The notes under the pieces are model-generated. The model did not search any database, had not been told where the DNA came from, and worked only from the letters and a program-made list of their open reading frames with translations. This document shows, in pieces, positions 18,245 to 26,071 of a DNA stretch of 64,000 bases. The DNA is taken from assembly GCA_016124975.1 (NCBI GenBank), contig WGMP01000009.1, forward strand, positions 1-64,000, given 5' to 3'. How positions within the stretch are numbered: position 1 is the first letter of the stretch; every line of letters starts with the position of its first letter. The stretch comes from Phycisphaera sp. Lineage in GTDB: Bacteria; Planctomycetota; Phycisphaerae; Phycisphaerales; SM1A02. The position numbers and the translations under genes were made by a program.

Positions 18245-18345
18245 CCACTCACGCGGAGGGGTATGTGCTGTCGGCAGATCCGGCATCGCGAGGCCACGAG
18301 CCCAGTGCCCGTTGACCCGCGGGTCATGACTTTGCGGAGCACCCG
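18245..18345. repeat. Partner of the repeat words at 17197-17245
   Basis: ACTCACGCGGAGGGG (about 18247) and GACCCGCGGGTCATGACTTTG (18315) match words at 17217 and 17197 beyond the other end of the lipoprotein gene, with two or three changes and the order of the two words exchanged. GACCCGCGGGTC is a perfect 12-bp palindrome here. Confidence 0.5.
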
Positions 18346-18399
18346 CCCGAAAACGTCATAACTCATCACGGAGGGACCTCGCTTCGCGGGGTCGCCGTG

Positions 18400-18678
18400 A
18401 TGACCATGAACGACCCCGACGACATCGAACCGGACGCCGGGCGTGACCCGGGCCGAATGAGCGCCGACGAGCGGCGCGCCGAACTCGCCTGCATCCTCGC
18501 CCGCGGGCTCCGCGGCGCCATCATCGGGCATCGCAAGGACGGGTCTCTTTCAAGAGAGATCCACGCGGTATCTGCGCCTGCATGCCTTGATCTCTCGCCC
18601 GACCTGAGGCTCACTGTGTGCCACGCCGCCGATGGTGGCACGCACGAGATGAACCCCGACGGAGACACCCATGCCTGA
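18400..18678 (+). CDS. Small protein of recombinase-associated type
   Basis: A 92-residue protein with the core MSADERRAELACILARGLRG. This pattern recurs in small genes next to DUF2924 and serine recombinase genes in integrative elements (recalled, not searched). The rest is Asp-rich and Cys/His-containing (PACLDLS, LTVCHAADG) with no known fold. Starts at GTG 18397, ATG 18400 or ATG 18406 are all possible. It overlaps the following DUF2924 gene by 8 bp, so both are translated from one message. Function unknown. Confidence 0.6.
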   Translation: MTMNDPDDIEPDAGRDPGRMSADERRAELACILARGLRGAIIGHRKDGSLSREIHAVSAPACLDLSPDLRLTVCHAADGGTHEMNPDGDTHA

Positions 18679-19072
18679 GAAGAAGGAAGCGGCGGCCGAC
18701 GAGGCCGGGATCGAGGAGCGCATCCGCGCCCTCGACCGGATGACCACCGGCGAGCTGGCCGACGAGTACGAGCGCCTCCACCGCCGCGAGTGCCGCACGC
18801 GGCACCGCGCCTACCTGATCCGCAAGATCGCGTGGCGCCTGCAGGCCAACGCCGAGGGCGACCTCAGCGAGCGAGCCAGGAGGCGCGCCGCGGAGCTGGC
18901 CGATGACGCCGAGGTGCGCGTGATGGCGCCGCGCGCGACCGTTGCCCCGCCACGCACGACCGTCCGGCTGGCGCCGAGGCTCGCCAGCCGTGGCCGACAC
19001 GAGGACCCGCGGGTGCCCCCACCCGCCGGGCTCGACGATCGTGTGGGGACAATGCTGAGAGGGCCCCATTGA
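18671..19072 (+). CDS. DUF2924 protein, C-terminally shortened
   Basis: A 133-residue protein with the DUF2924 core: ELADEYERLHRRECRTRHR, then YLIRKIAWRLQANAEGDLSE and RARRRAAELADDAEVR (about residues 30-90). DUF2924 genes normally sit beside a large serine recombinase and end with a conserved YKG....V domain. Here the sequence runs to DPRVPPPAGL and then leaves the family pattern, ending after about 15 residues. The C-terminal domain appears lost and no recombinase gene is present, which points to a decayed integrative element. Confidence 0.7.
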   Translation: MPEKKEAAADEAGIEERIRALDRMTTGELADEYERLHRRECRTRHRAYLIRKIAWRLQANAEGDLSERARRRAAELADDAEVRVMAPRATVAPPRTTVRLAPRLASRGRHEDPRVPPPAGLDDRVGTMLRGPH

Positions 19073-19102
19073 CTCACGTAGCCCATGGGATACACTTTCC
19101 GT

Positions 19103-19393
19103 ATGCGCGTCAGGATGACAACCGTCTACCGGGACTGGATCGACGGCCTGCGGGACCATGGCGCCCGCGCCCGGATTCAGGTTCGCGTGGATCGGCTCGT
19201 CCATGGCAACCCCGGTGCGCATCGCGTCCTCCGCGAGGGCGTGTCGGAACTCAAGATCGATGTCGGCCCCGGCTACCGCGTGTACTTCACGGAGCGGGGC
19301 GGAGAACTGATCATCCTCCTGGCTGGTGGTGACAAGTCCACCCAGCGACGCGATATCGAGCGTGCGATCGAGCTTGCCCGGAACCTTCCCTAG
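19103..19393 (+). CDS. RelE/ParE-type toxin, HigB-like
   Basis: A 96-residue protein of the RelE-superfamily addiction-module killer group. Motifs in order: YRDWIDGLRDHGARARI, GVSELKIDVGPGYRVYF, ELIILLAGGDKSTQRRDI. Family toxins usually cleave mRNA at the ribosome. I chose the ATG at 19103 because family members begin a few residues before the W.DGLRD motif; the ATG at 19085 is also possible. The antitoxin gene follows 19 bp downstream, giving the toxin-first order typical of HigBA systems. Confidence 0.88.
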   Translation: MRVRMTTVYRDWIDGLRDHGARARIQVRVDRLVHGNPGAHRVLREGVSELKIDVGPGYRVYFTERGGELIILLAGGDKSTQRRDIERAIELARNLP

Positions 19394-19412
19394 CCTCCAA
19401 TCGAGCACCACC

Positions 19413-19760
19413 ATGCCACGCACCACCCGAACCAACACGACCCGCAGCAGCGCGAAGATGCGCCCCGCCAGCCGCACCCGCACTGTCGCCTACGACGTCG
19501 CCAAGCAGCTTCGTACGCCGAAGGAGATGGCGGCCTATCTCGAGGCGTGGCTCGTCGAGGCGCCCGACGATGCCGTCGGCATCGCGCGTGCGCTCGGCGA
19601 CATCGCACGCGCCGTCGGCATGAGCAAGGTGGCGAGGCAATCAGGCCTGAGCCGCGAGAGCCTATACAAGGCGCTCAGCGAAGACGGGAATCCGAGCCTC
19701 GACACGATCTTGCGCGTCGCGCGCGCAGTCGGCGTGCGGTTCCATGCGTCTGCGGCGTGA
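19413..19760 (+). CDS. HigA-like antitoxin
   Basis: A 115-residue DNA-binding antitoxin paired with the upstream toxin. Its C-terminal two thirds is the HTH core: MAAYLEAWLVEAPDD, IARALGDIARAVGMSKVARQ, SGLSRESLYKALSEDGNPSL. The first 25 or so residues are Arg/Thr-rich and low in complexity. The ATG at 19413 is used; the second Met, 15 residues later, is closer to the usual family start. It should neutralise the toxin and repress the pair's own promoter. No operator was recognised upstream of 19085. Confidence 0.85.
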   Translation: MPRTTRTNTTRSSAKMRPASRTRTVAYDVAKQLRTPKEMAAYLEAWLVEAPDDAVGIARALGDIARAVGMSKVARQSGLSRESLYKALSEDGNPSLDTILRVARAVGVRFHASAA

Positions 19761-19849
19761 TGGCGGGTGATGTCCACGGGACGACGGACAACGGACTCGC
19801 ACCTACGGATTCCGGGCGTCCGAACGGCGTCGATCCAGGACCACTTCAA

Positions 19850-19881
19850 GACAAACCCCGGCCGCAAGGCTGGGTTTTGTC
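19850..19881 (+). terminator. Terminator-like hairpin after the toxin-antitoxin pair
   Basis: GACAAA-CCC-GGCC pairs with GGC-GGG-TTTTGTC around a GCAA loop, with two internal mismatches. It lies 90 bp after the antitoxin stop. Confidence 0.6.
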
Positions 19882-20124
19882 GCTTTCAGCCGGAGGCTGA
19901 AATGGAACTTGGACCTCCACTCGACCCGTGGACACCCTCGGATCGCACGACTCGGAGTCCTCGTCTATGGCGGACGGCACCCGCCTCTACGACAGTCATC
20001 ACACTCAGTCCGGTCCAGGAGGCCATACCACAGCGCCACTGTTCTCGCACAGACTCGTCGTTGCCGCGTCCGCCCTCGCCCTCAACTCCGCATGTTTCCG
20101 ATCGCGGAAGCGCGCAACGAGACA

Positions 20125-20156
20125 AAGCCCCCCGGCGCACGAGCGCCGAGGGGCTT
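20125..20156 (-). terminator. Rho-independent terminator of first PEP-CTERM gene
   Basis: On the minus strand AAGCCCC-CGGCGC stem with short loop, followed by TTTGTCTC. A second GC hairpin lies between it and the stop codon. The element recurs at 21162 and 22196. Confidence 0.85.
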
Positions 20157-20209
20157 GGGGGTGTGGCCCGCCGCTGTACGCGGCGGGAGGTGGTGTCTGA
20201 GTCGATCTG

Positions 20210-20851
20210 TCAGGCGCGGCGGCGACGGCCGCCGACGAGGCCTGCTGCACCGAGCAGTGCGATCGCGCCAGGCGCGGGCACAGCGAACGACCCGAAGGTG
20301 CCGCCGCTCCCAAGCGACCAGGTCGTCGAGCTCAAGTCATTTCCCGCCCCGATGGAAACCGCGTAGGTTCCGTTCGAGAGCTGCACCGTGCTCGACACGG
20401 ATGTGCTGTAGATGGTCGGACTCCACGCTCCGCCATCGAGGTTCGGATCCCAGGTCTGGATTGCGCCGCCGATCGCCGTGCCCGTGAGAGAAAGCGAGAA
20501 GCTCGCCGTCACGGTCTCTCCGACGCCGAGGCCCGAGATCGTCAGGTAGCGGATGGCCGACACATAGGTCGCCATCCCGCTGCCGCCGATCGAGAATCCG
20601 AGCGCCGAATTGACGAAGGTGGCCGAGGCTCCGCCGTCCGTCAGGGTGCGCGAGCCGATGTTCGACGCGAACGGGGCGAACTCGATGGAGCCGGAATCCG
20701 GACTCGTCTGAAGCAGGCTGTACGCATTGCCCGCACTGAAACCCGGAAGCCAGGTGAACACGGCTTCCGCCGACGCGACAGAGTTCACGCCAAGGGTTCC
20801 GCCGAACAGCATCGCGCCCACGGCGCACGACTTCATCGCATTGCTACGCAT
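20210..20851 (-). CDS. PEP-CTERM exported protein, tandem member 1
   Basis: A 213-residue secreted protein of unknown role. The N-terminus is a signal peptide beginning MRSNAMKSCAVGAM, shared almost exactly with two other genes (start 21885 minus, 41559 plus). The mature part is Ser/Thr/Gly-rich beta sequence. The C-terminus is a PEP-CTERM sorting tail: VPAPGAIALLGAAG, then a short hydrophobic run and GGRRRR. Such tails are recognised by exosortases, none of which is in this window. The ATG at 20851 has AAAGGAA upstream. It is the downstream member of a tandem set. Confidence 0.85.
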   Translation of the reverse strand: MRSNAMKSCAVGAMLFGGTLGVNSVASAEAVFTWLPGFSAGNAYSLLQTSPDSGSIEFAPFASNIGSRTLTDGGASATFVNSALGFSIGGSGMATYVSAIRYLTISGLGVGETVTASFSLSLTGTAIGGAIQTWDPNLDGGAWSPTIYSTSVSSTVQLSNGTYAVSIGAGNDLSSTTWSLGSGGTFGSFAVPAPGAIALLGAAGLVGGRRRRA

Positions 20852-21290
20852 CTTCGATTCCTTTGGGCCGCGGCCCGGATGACTGTTGCACCGTTCAGCA
20901 GACGCGACCGAAGACTTCGGACACGCGCCTCACCTGCGCGACGCCTCGACAGGAGGCCGTGCGCTGCAGGTGTTCTCGCGGTTGCGGCCGAGAGCGCCCT
21001 GCACCCATGGAGGCGCAGACCGACGCACGGCTTTGTCACGCGTTCAGATTGCGTGTTCGAATCATCCGCATGACTCCTCCCCGTTCGGGGGTGGCCGTCG
21101 AAACCGATGCGGTGCATGGTGTGCGATCGCGCCGTTCCACGCGGAAGCGCGCACCGAGACAAAGCCCCCCGGCGCACGAGCGCCGAGGGGCTTGGGGGTG
21201 TGGCCCGCCGCTGTTCGCGGCGGGAGGTGGTGTCTGAGTCGAACTGTCAGGCGCGGCGGCGACGGCCGCCGAGGAGGCCTGCTGCGCCCA
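20811..21290. repeat. Direct repeat module, copy A
   Basis: About 480 bp nearly identical to 21845-22320. It spans the 5' end and upstream region of PEP-CTERM member 1, the member 2 terminator, and the 3' end of member 2 coding for its sorting tail. No gene lies in the central 395 bp (20852-21246). Confidence 0.9.
21162..21193 (-). terminator. Rho-independent terminator of second PEP-CTERM gene
   Basis: Same stem as at 20125 with downstream TTTGTCTC on the minus strand. A second hairpin, CCCGCCGC-loop-GCGGCGGG, stands between it and the stop codon. Confidence 0.85.
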
Positions 21291-21885
21291 GCATCGCAAT
21301 CGCTCCAGGCGCGGGCACGAACGAGAAGACCTGACCTGAGTACGCGGCGCCGCCCGCATCGGTCTGGAGTTCCATCGCCAGGCTGTAGGTGCCGGCCGCG
21401 AGCGTGCCGCTCCAGGAGAAGCTCGAGGGGTTCGAGCCATTGACGACGGCCTGCCCAGTGGTGATGTTCCAGAGCGTGTACTGCACATACCCGCTTCCTG
21501 CCTCCGTCAACGAGAAGCTGACGGCAGTGGGATCCGTGACCGCGAACAGGCGCACGACCGCGGCGAAGATGGTGCCTGCAAAGAGCCCGTTGTGCGTCAG
21601 GCTGGTCGAGAAGCCCGCCGCCGTGGTCGCCGAGTAGGAAACCGTTGCGAAGTTCTGATAGGAGCCCGAAGTCGCGCTCCAGGCGGGCGCGTACTCCACA
21701 TTGTGAAACACGACGGGAGGGAAGGTGTTGGGAATGAACACCGAGGCATAGTTGACGGCGCGCCAGTTCTGAGGCTGGATGTCGCTGATCCACGTCAGCC
21801 CCGCCGACGCGGTCTGCGTCATGCTGAGGGCGCCACCGACCACCATCGCGCCCACGGCGCACGACTTCATGGCATTGCTACGCAT
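21247..21885 (-). CDS. PEP-CTERM exported protein, tandem member 2
   Basis: A 212-residue secreted protein with the shared leader MRSNAMKSCAVGAM, a signal cleavage region ending TASAG, a beta-rich mature domain (residues 30-185) unlike member 1, and the PEP-CTERM tail VPAPGAIAMLGAAGLLGG then RRRR. The leader, tail and flanks are near-identical to the neighbours while the middle differs, so mature domains diverged or were exchanged between constant ends. The ATG at 21885 follows AAAGGAATCGAAG. A longer reading frame upstream is not supported because the true start coincides with the conserved leader. Confidence 0.85.
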   Translation of the reverse strand: MRSNAMKSCAVGAMVVGGALSMTQTASAGLTWISDIQPQNWRAVNYASVFIPNTFPPVVFHNVEYAPAWSATSGSYQNFATVSYSATTAAGFSTSLTHNGLFAGTIFAAVVRLFAVTDPTAVSFSLTEAGSGYVQYTLWNITTGQAVVNGSNPSSFSWSGTLAAGTYSLAMELQTDAGGAAYSGQVFSFVPAPGAIAMLGAAGLLGGRRRRA

Positions 21886-22320
21886 CTTCGATTCCTTTGG
21901 GCCGCGGCCCGGATGACTGTTGCACCGTTCAGCAGACGCGACCGAAGACTTCGGACACGCGCCTCGCCTGCGCGACGCCTCGACAGGAGGCCGCACGCTG
22001 CAGGTGTTCTCGCGGCTGCGGCCGAGAGCGCCCTGCATCCATGGAGGCGCAGACCGACGCACGGCTTTGTCACGCGTTCAGATTGCGTGTTCGAATCATC
22101 CGCATGACTCCTCCCCGTTCGGGGGTGGCCGTCGAAACCGATGCGGTGCACGGCGCGCGATCGCGCCGTTCCACGCGGAAGCGCGCAGCGAAACAAAGCC
22201 CCCCGGCGCACGAGCGCCGAGGGGCTTGGGGTGTGGCCCGCCGCTGTTCGCGGCGGGAGGTGGTGTCTGAGTCGAACTGTCAGGCGCGGCGACGACGGCC
22301 GCCGAGGAGGCCTGCTGCAC
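21845..22320. repeat. Direct repeat module, copy B
   Basis: Near-identical to 20811-21290 with scattered single-base changes. It covers the 5' end and upstream region of member 2, the terminator of member 3 and the tail-coding 3' end of member 3. The 394 bp between genes (21886-22279) hold no gene. Confidence 0.9.
22196..22227 (-). terminator. Rho-independent terminator of third PEP-CTERM gene
   Basis: Third copy of the AAGCCCC-CGGCGC hairpin, here followed by TTTGTTTC on the minus strand. Confidence 0.85.
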
Positions 22321-23053
22321 CGAGGAGCGCAAGCGCGCCGGGCGCGGGAACCACGGCGAGGTTGTAGAAGTTGTTGGAGTTCGGCGCAACATAGGTGCCG
22401 TTCACACCAGCCACGTTCACGAAGCCGTTGCCGCCGTTGAACTGGATGTCGCTCAGCACGATGCTCGCGTCCACGCCGCCGCCCGTTGGGGCGACCAGGA
22501 AGTTGATGCCCGTGAGGTTGTTCGTGCCGTTGTCGACGCGGGCGTTCACGCGCCAGTAGAAGCTGCCGCTGTTCTGCGAAGCACCCGTGGCGAACTGCGC
22601 GACGCCGCGCAGGATGAAGTCTCCGCCTGCATCGGCCTGGCCACCGAAGAGCGTGTTTGGAAGCGTCATGGAGAGATCAGCCGAGGCAGCGCCCGTCCAG
22701 TCCGTGGTGTCGTAGATGCGGGTCGTCATCGAGCCCGTGGCGTTGTTCCAGATCACTTCCCACGAGCGCTGCGGACGCGCTGCCGCAGGATTCGCCGAGC
22801 TCGGCCCCCAGTACTCGTTGCCCGGGTTCACGCCCGTGGTCGGCGCGCTCGAACTTCCAAGGCGGTCCCAAAGACGGAGCTTGTTGCCGGTGCTCTGGTA
22901 GTTGAACTCGGAGGTGAACGCCGAGCCTGTCGTGGTGGTCCAGCTCGTGTCAGACGGGTTCGCCGCCTGCGTCATGGTGAGGAAGGTGCTCGCCGAGGCG
23001 GAGCCTGCCACCAGCATCGCGGCCACCGAAGCAGTCATCGAGAGGTTTCGCAT
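22280..23053 (-). CDS. PEP-CTERM exported protein, tandem member 3
   Basis: A 257-residue secreted protein. Its signal peptide (MRNLSMTASVAAMLVAGSAS) differs from members 1 and 2, but its tail (VPAPGALALLGAAGLLGG then RRRR) and downstream terminator are the shared ones. The mature part is a Thr/Asn/Gly-rich beta domain with WEVIWNNATG and FILRGVAQFATG; I do not recognise it. The ATG at 23053 has AGGA 9 nt upstream; an in-frame ATG at 23062 lies inside that site. Function unknown; the tail implies handling by an exosortase. Confidence 0.82.
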   Translation of the reverse strand: MRNLSMTASVAAMLVAGSASASTFLTMTQAANPSDTSWTTTTGSAFTSEFNYQSTGNKLRLWDRLGSSSAPTTGVNPGNEYWGPSSANPAAARPQRSWEVIWNNATGSMTTRIYDTTDWTGAASADLSMTLPNTLFGGQADAGGDFILRGVAQFATGASQNSGSFYWRVNARVDNGTNNLTGINFLVAPTGGGVDASIVLSDIQFNGGNGFVNVAGVNGTYVAPNSNNFYNLAVVPAPGALALLGAAGLLGGRRRRA

Positions 23054-23251
23054 GTTGAACATCCTGGGGCTGTGCCCCTGCTTGTGGCCTGCACGCGGGT
23101 GCAGGCGCTTGACAGCCGAGGAACTCGGCAACCGTCTTTCATCCATTTGCGCCACCTTCACGCGAGGGGCGACGCTCGGGCCCACTGCAAAGCGCGAGTC
23201 GAGCACTCACTGAGGCGCAGACCGTGAAGTGGATGCTTCATGAAGTCTGAA

Positions 23252-23300
23252 TCTTCGGACGAGGAATGCGCCGCACCCCTCCCCGATCGGGAGTGGCGCT
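23252..23300 (+). promoter_or_regulatory. Conserved 48-bp element with GATC-centred palindrome, copy 1
   Basis: Matches 25910-25957 at roughly nine of ten bases. Its core CTCCCCGATCGGGAG is a near-perfect palindrome. It ends about 70 bp before the SOUL protein start. Related cores (CTCCCCGTTCGGGGG) are at about 21074 and 22107, upstream of PEP-CTERM genes. Candidate operator; no binding protein is known. Confidence 0.4.
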
Positions 23301-23368
23301 CCGCCTTCAACGCCCTGCAGCCGCACGCGAGCCGCATCCGTCGATGCGTCGCATGCGATCACGGCCGC

Positions 23369-24259
23369 ATGAACCACATCTCTTCGATCCTTCTCGTTTC
23401 CTGCACTTCGCTCGCCGCCGTCGCATCTGTGTTCGCACAGACGGAACCGAGCGCCCCCGCCGCACCCACGACCGAGCCGAGCCGTCCTGCGCAGGTTCAG
23501 CCTGCGGAAGCCGGCGCGGCCGCAGTCGGTCAGGCTTCAGTCGGTCAGGGCGCAGTCCGCACGCCCGACCTCGTCAAGCGCGTCGGCGGAAACCGCGACA
23601 TCGCGATCACCGTCGTCGAGGGCGTCTACCGCTACGAAGGCGCGATGATCGAGTCGCCGCTGCCCGACGGCTATCCCGAGCCGACGCCGTTCGGAGCGAT
23701 CGACATCAAGGACTACCCATCGGTGCGCCGCGCCGAGCTGACCTCGAAGGACGACTCGGGCGAAGGCATGGTCACGGGCTTCTTCCCGCTGTTCAACCAC
23801 ATCAAGAAGCGCGACATCGCCATGACCGCGCCTGTCGAGATGGACTACCAGGGCCTCTACAGCGACTTCATGAAGGACGAGCCTGGGCAGGAAGGCGCGA
23901 CGACGATGAGCTTCCTCTATCGCTCCTCGAAGCTCGGCCCGGTCGGCGCGGACGGCAAGATCGTGGTGCGCGACGCCGCGCCCGTGACCGTCCTCAGCAT
24001 CGGCGCGAAGGGCGCCTTTGATCCCGCGCAGGAGTTCGACGCGCTCCGCTCGTGGCTCAAGTCGCAGGACGAGTGGGAGGTCGCCGGCGACCCGCGCATG
24101 TTCGTCTACAACGGGCCGTTCATCGACCCAGAGTGGCGCTGGTCCGAGGTGCAGGTTCCGATCCGCCGCCGCGGCGAGGCCGCGAAGGATGCGACCGCGA
24201 CGGCGGAGGCGTCTGCGTCGGCGCCTGCACCCGCCGGCGCTGCTGCGCCGAAGTCCTGA
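23369..24259 (+). CDS. Exported SOUL-family heme-binding protein
   Basis: A 296-residue protein with a signal peptide (residues 1-23, ending SVFAQ), a Pro/Ala-rich spacer and a SOUL domain (about 65-265). SOUL hallmarks are the paired ITVVEGVYRYEGAMIE and YPSVRRAELTS strands, FNHIKKRDIAMTAPVEM, TMSFLYRSSKL, and a closing FDALRSWLK. Family members bind heme or related tetrapyrroles; the ligand here is unproven. The C-terminus is an Ala-rich tail. The ATG at 23369 starts the signal peptide; an upstream frame extension overlaps the conserved element and is rejected. Confidence 0.85.
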   Translation: MNHISSILLVSCTSLAAVASVFAQTEPSAPAAPTTEPSRPAQVQPAEAGAAAVGQASVGQGAVRTPDLVKRVGGNRDIAITVVEGVYRYEGAMIESPLPDGYPEPTPFGAIDIKDYPSVRRAELTSKDDSGEGMVTGFFPLFNHIKKRDIAMTAPVEMDYQGLYSDFMKDEPGQEGATTMSFLYRSSKLGPVGADGKIVVRDAAPVTVLSIGAKGAFDPAQEFDALRSWLKSQDEWEVAGDPRMFVYNGPFIDPEWRWSEVQVPIRRRGEAAKDATATAEASASAPAPAGAAAPKS

Positions 24260-24261
24260 GT

Positions 24262-24337
24262 GGACCACCGGTGGACCACCGGTGCACGGCACGTGCCATG
24301 CAGTGCCTGGCACTGACTGGCACGTGCCGTGCACGCG
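24262..24337. repeat. REP-like palindromic element (TGCCTGGCAC family)
   Basis: Nested palindromes: TGGACCACCGG twice, then GTGCACGGCACGTGCCAT, TGCCTGGCACTG and GGCACGTGCCGTGCAC. Related words are at 31713, 33905 and 51050. The rest of the gap (24338-24665) has no gene; a TATGCT hexamer at 24608 may be the -10 of the next gene. Confidence 0.6.
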
Positions 24338-24665
24338 GGATCAATCGGAGGATAGACGCCGCTCGATCGCGGACTTCGCACAGAGACTGGTGGTTCGCCG
24401 GCAGGCGCACAGTTGCGCGCGCGGCGCGGCGCTTCGGACATGACGCGGCGGCCTCGTAAACGCCGAAGGCGCACCCTTGGCAGAGGGCACAGGCCGCAGG
24501 ATCGCGGGGGAGCGACTCGACTCAGGCGCGACCGTCTCCGCCGCTCTTTGGGTTATCCGAGGGCGCATGTCCCACGCAACCCTCTCTGTCCGGGACTCAC
24601 CGCGTGCTATGCTGAGCCCGCGGGCGGTGAGCGGCACAAGCCCGAGACTCGAGCGAGGAGTTCCC

Positions 24666-25337
24666 ATGCGTCAGGCATCGTTTCCGATTGTCGTCTTAGG
24701 CGCGCTTCTCGCTTCGGGTGGCAGAGCTTCAGCGGCGCTGATCACCGACAACACGTTCGACCTCGCGAACTGGTCGCTCTCTGACGCGACCTATGGAAGT
24801 CCAGGAAGCTACAGCAGCGCCTCGGTCGATGGCTCGCCTGGCTTCGAGGGGAATGCCCGCGTCATCCAGAACTACACGGCGGACAATGGCAGCGGGATCA
24901 ACTCGATCAGCATCTTCCTGCCGCAGGGCTGGGACGGATCCGAGCCTCTTGAGCAGCTTACGATGAGCATCCACGCGCGGATCCTCTACTCGGGCCAGCA
25001 ACTCGGCTTTGCCGTCGAGCAAGGCGGACGCTTCTGGATCGCGGGCCTCTTCTCGAACACAGCATCGTGGGAACTCTACACCATGGCACTGACCGCGACG
25101 GACTTCATGCTGCCGTTCGGGGTGGACCCCGCATCCCAGGCCGCGCATCCCGACTTCGCTGCCGGAGCTGCGCCGATCCGCTTCGGCTTTCATGCGACGA
25201 ACACGACGCTGCCCAACTGGGGCGGCGGCTACGCCATGGGCCGGTACAGCGCGTTTTCTGTGAGCTTTGTCCCGGCGCCGGGCGCGCTCGCCGTGCTCGG
25301 CGGGTTGGCGCTTGGACGGCGGCGAAGGACGCGCTGA
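24666..25337 (+). CDS. PEP-CTERM exported protein
   Basis: A 223-residue secreted protein. The signal peptide MRQASFPIVVLGALLASGG leads into a beta-rich domain (ITDNTFDLANWSLSDATYG, then WIAGLFSNTASWELYTMAL) reminiscent of carbohydrate-binding or jelly-roll modules. It ends in the PEP-CTERM tail VPAPGALAVLGGLALGRRRR. The ATG at 24666 has GAGGAG upstream. It is separate from the tandem family by leader and flanks. Likely cell-surface or matrix; no specific function can be assigned. Confidence 0.82.
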   Translation: MRQASFPIVVLGALLASGGRASAALITDNTFDLANWSLSDATYGSPGSYSSASVDGSPGFEGNARVIQNYTADNGSGINSISIFLPQGWDGSEPLEQLTMSIHARILYSGQQLGFAVEQGGRFWIAGLFSNTASWELYTMALTATDFMLPFGVDPASQAAHPDFAAGAAPIRFGFHATNTTLPNWGGGYAMGRYSAFSVSFVPAPGALAVLGGLALGRRRRTR

Positions 25338-25510
25338 CCAGCGTTCGACGAGATTCATCCCCGCCGGCGCACGGCACGCGCCATGCAGCCCTCCCGCTTG
25401 ATGGATGTGAAAACCCGGAGCAAACGGCTCGCTCCGGGCGTTGGATGTCGGTGGATGTCGGAACAACATGGCCCGTCGACAGCCCGGGTGACGCCAACCA
25501 GGCTCTCGGA

Positions 25511-25790
25511 TCAGCCCCCCCACGCCGATAGCACGATCGCGAGATCGTTGCCGTCCACGACGCCGTTTCCGTCGATGTCACCCGCGCCAGAGCCGCCCCA
25601 CTCGTCAAGCAGTTGCGCAAGGTCCTTGCCGCCCACGACGCCGTCGCCGTCGATGTCACCAGGAATGGACGCTGCCTCGGCGACCATGATGCTCAGCTGC
25701 GGACGGAGCGCGGCGGCGCCCTCCGACGACACCACATCCCAGCCGTTGTTGCCGAGGGGATGATCACCCAGTTGATCGAGCCTGCGCCCG
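25511..25790 (-). pseudogene. 3' fragment of an exported dockerin-type protein gene
   Basis: The minus strand reads LGNNGWDVVSSEGAAALRP, a tail typical of DNRLRE-type domains, followed by two dockerin-like repeats (DIDGDGVVGGKDLAQLL and DIDGNGVVDGNDLAIVL) and a stop at 25511. Upstream the frame closes with TGA TGA near 25790, so no signal peptide or body remains. A GTG at 25735 could start a 74-residue peptide, but without a signal it would not be exported. I read this as the remnant of a larger secreted protein gene. Confidence 0.65.
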
Positions 25791-25909
25791 CCGCCAGTTC
25801 ATCACGCACGGCGCGCGTCGGCGCGGAACCGCTCGCCTCGCTGCAATGCGCAAGTCGGGCACCCTCGGAGGCAACTGCCGACACAGCTCCCGCCCGCGGA
25901 GTCGACGGA

Positions 25910-25957
25910 TCTCGGACGCGGAGTGCGCCGAGACCCTCCCCGATCGGGAATGGCGTC
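25910..25957 (+). promoter_or_regulatory. Conserved 48-bp element with GATC-centred palindrome, copy 2
   Basis: Second copy of the element at 23252-23300, with the same CTCCCCGATCGGGA core. It ends about 115 bp before the start of the 761-residue repeat protein. Confidence 0.4.
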
Positions 25958-26071
25958 TCATCTGCATCTCGCCGTTGCTGGCCGCAAGTTGCATCTGCAC
26001 GCAGGCGTCACTGCGAACTGTCGCCATATTCTTGGAAAGAATTTCTCTGCCTTCTCGAACGGAAACCCAGC

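Larger units (their letters stand above)
19761..20209. other. Intergenic region between higBA-like pair and PEP-CTERM cluster
   Basis: No gene seen in about 450 bp. It contains two terminator-like hairpins (19850-19881 and 20125-20156). The part from about 20105 onward is a partial copy of the repeated PEP-CTERM downstream module. The rest shows nothing I can identify. Confidence 0.5.

Noticed and set aside
16889-19760. Integron-type gene cassettes with attC sites
   Set aside because: GTTAAG/CTTAAC words are present near 17025-17118 but the attC core spacing is not met and no integrase or further cassettes are seen.
25511-25735. Independent small dockerin protein started at GTG 25735
   Set aside because: No signal peptide or ribosome site, and in-frame homology continues upstream of the GTG, so it is a truncated gene end.
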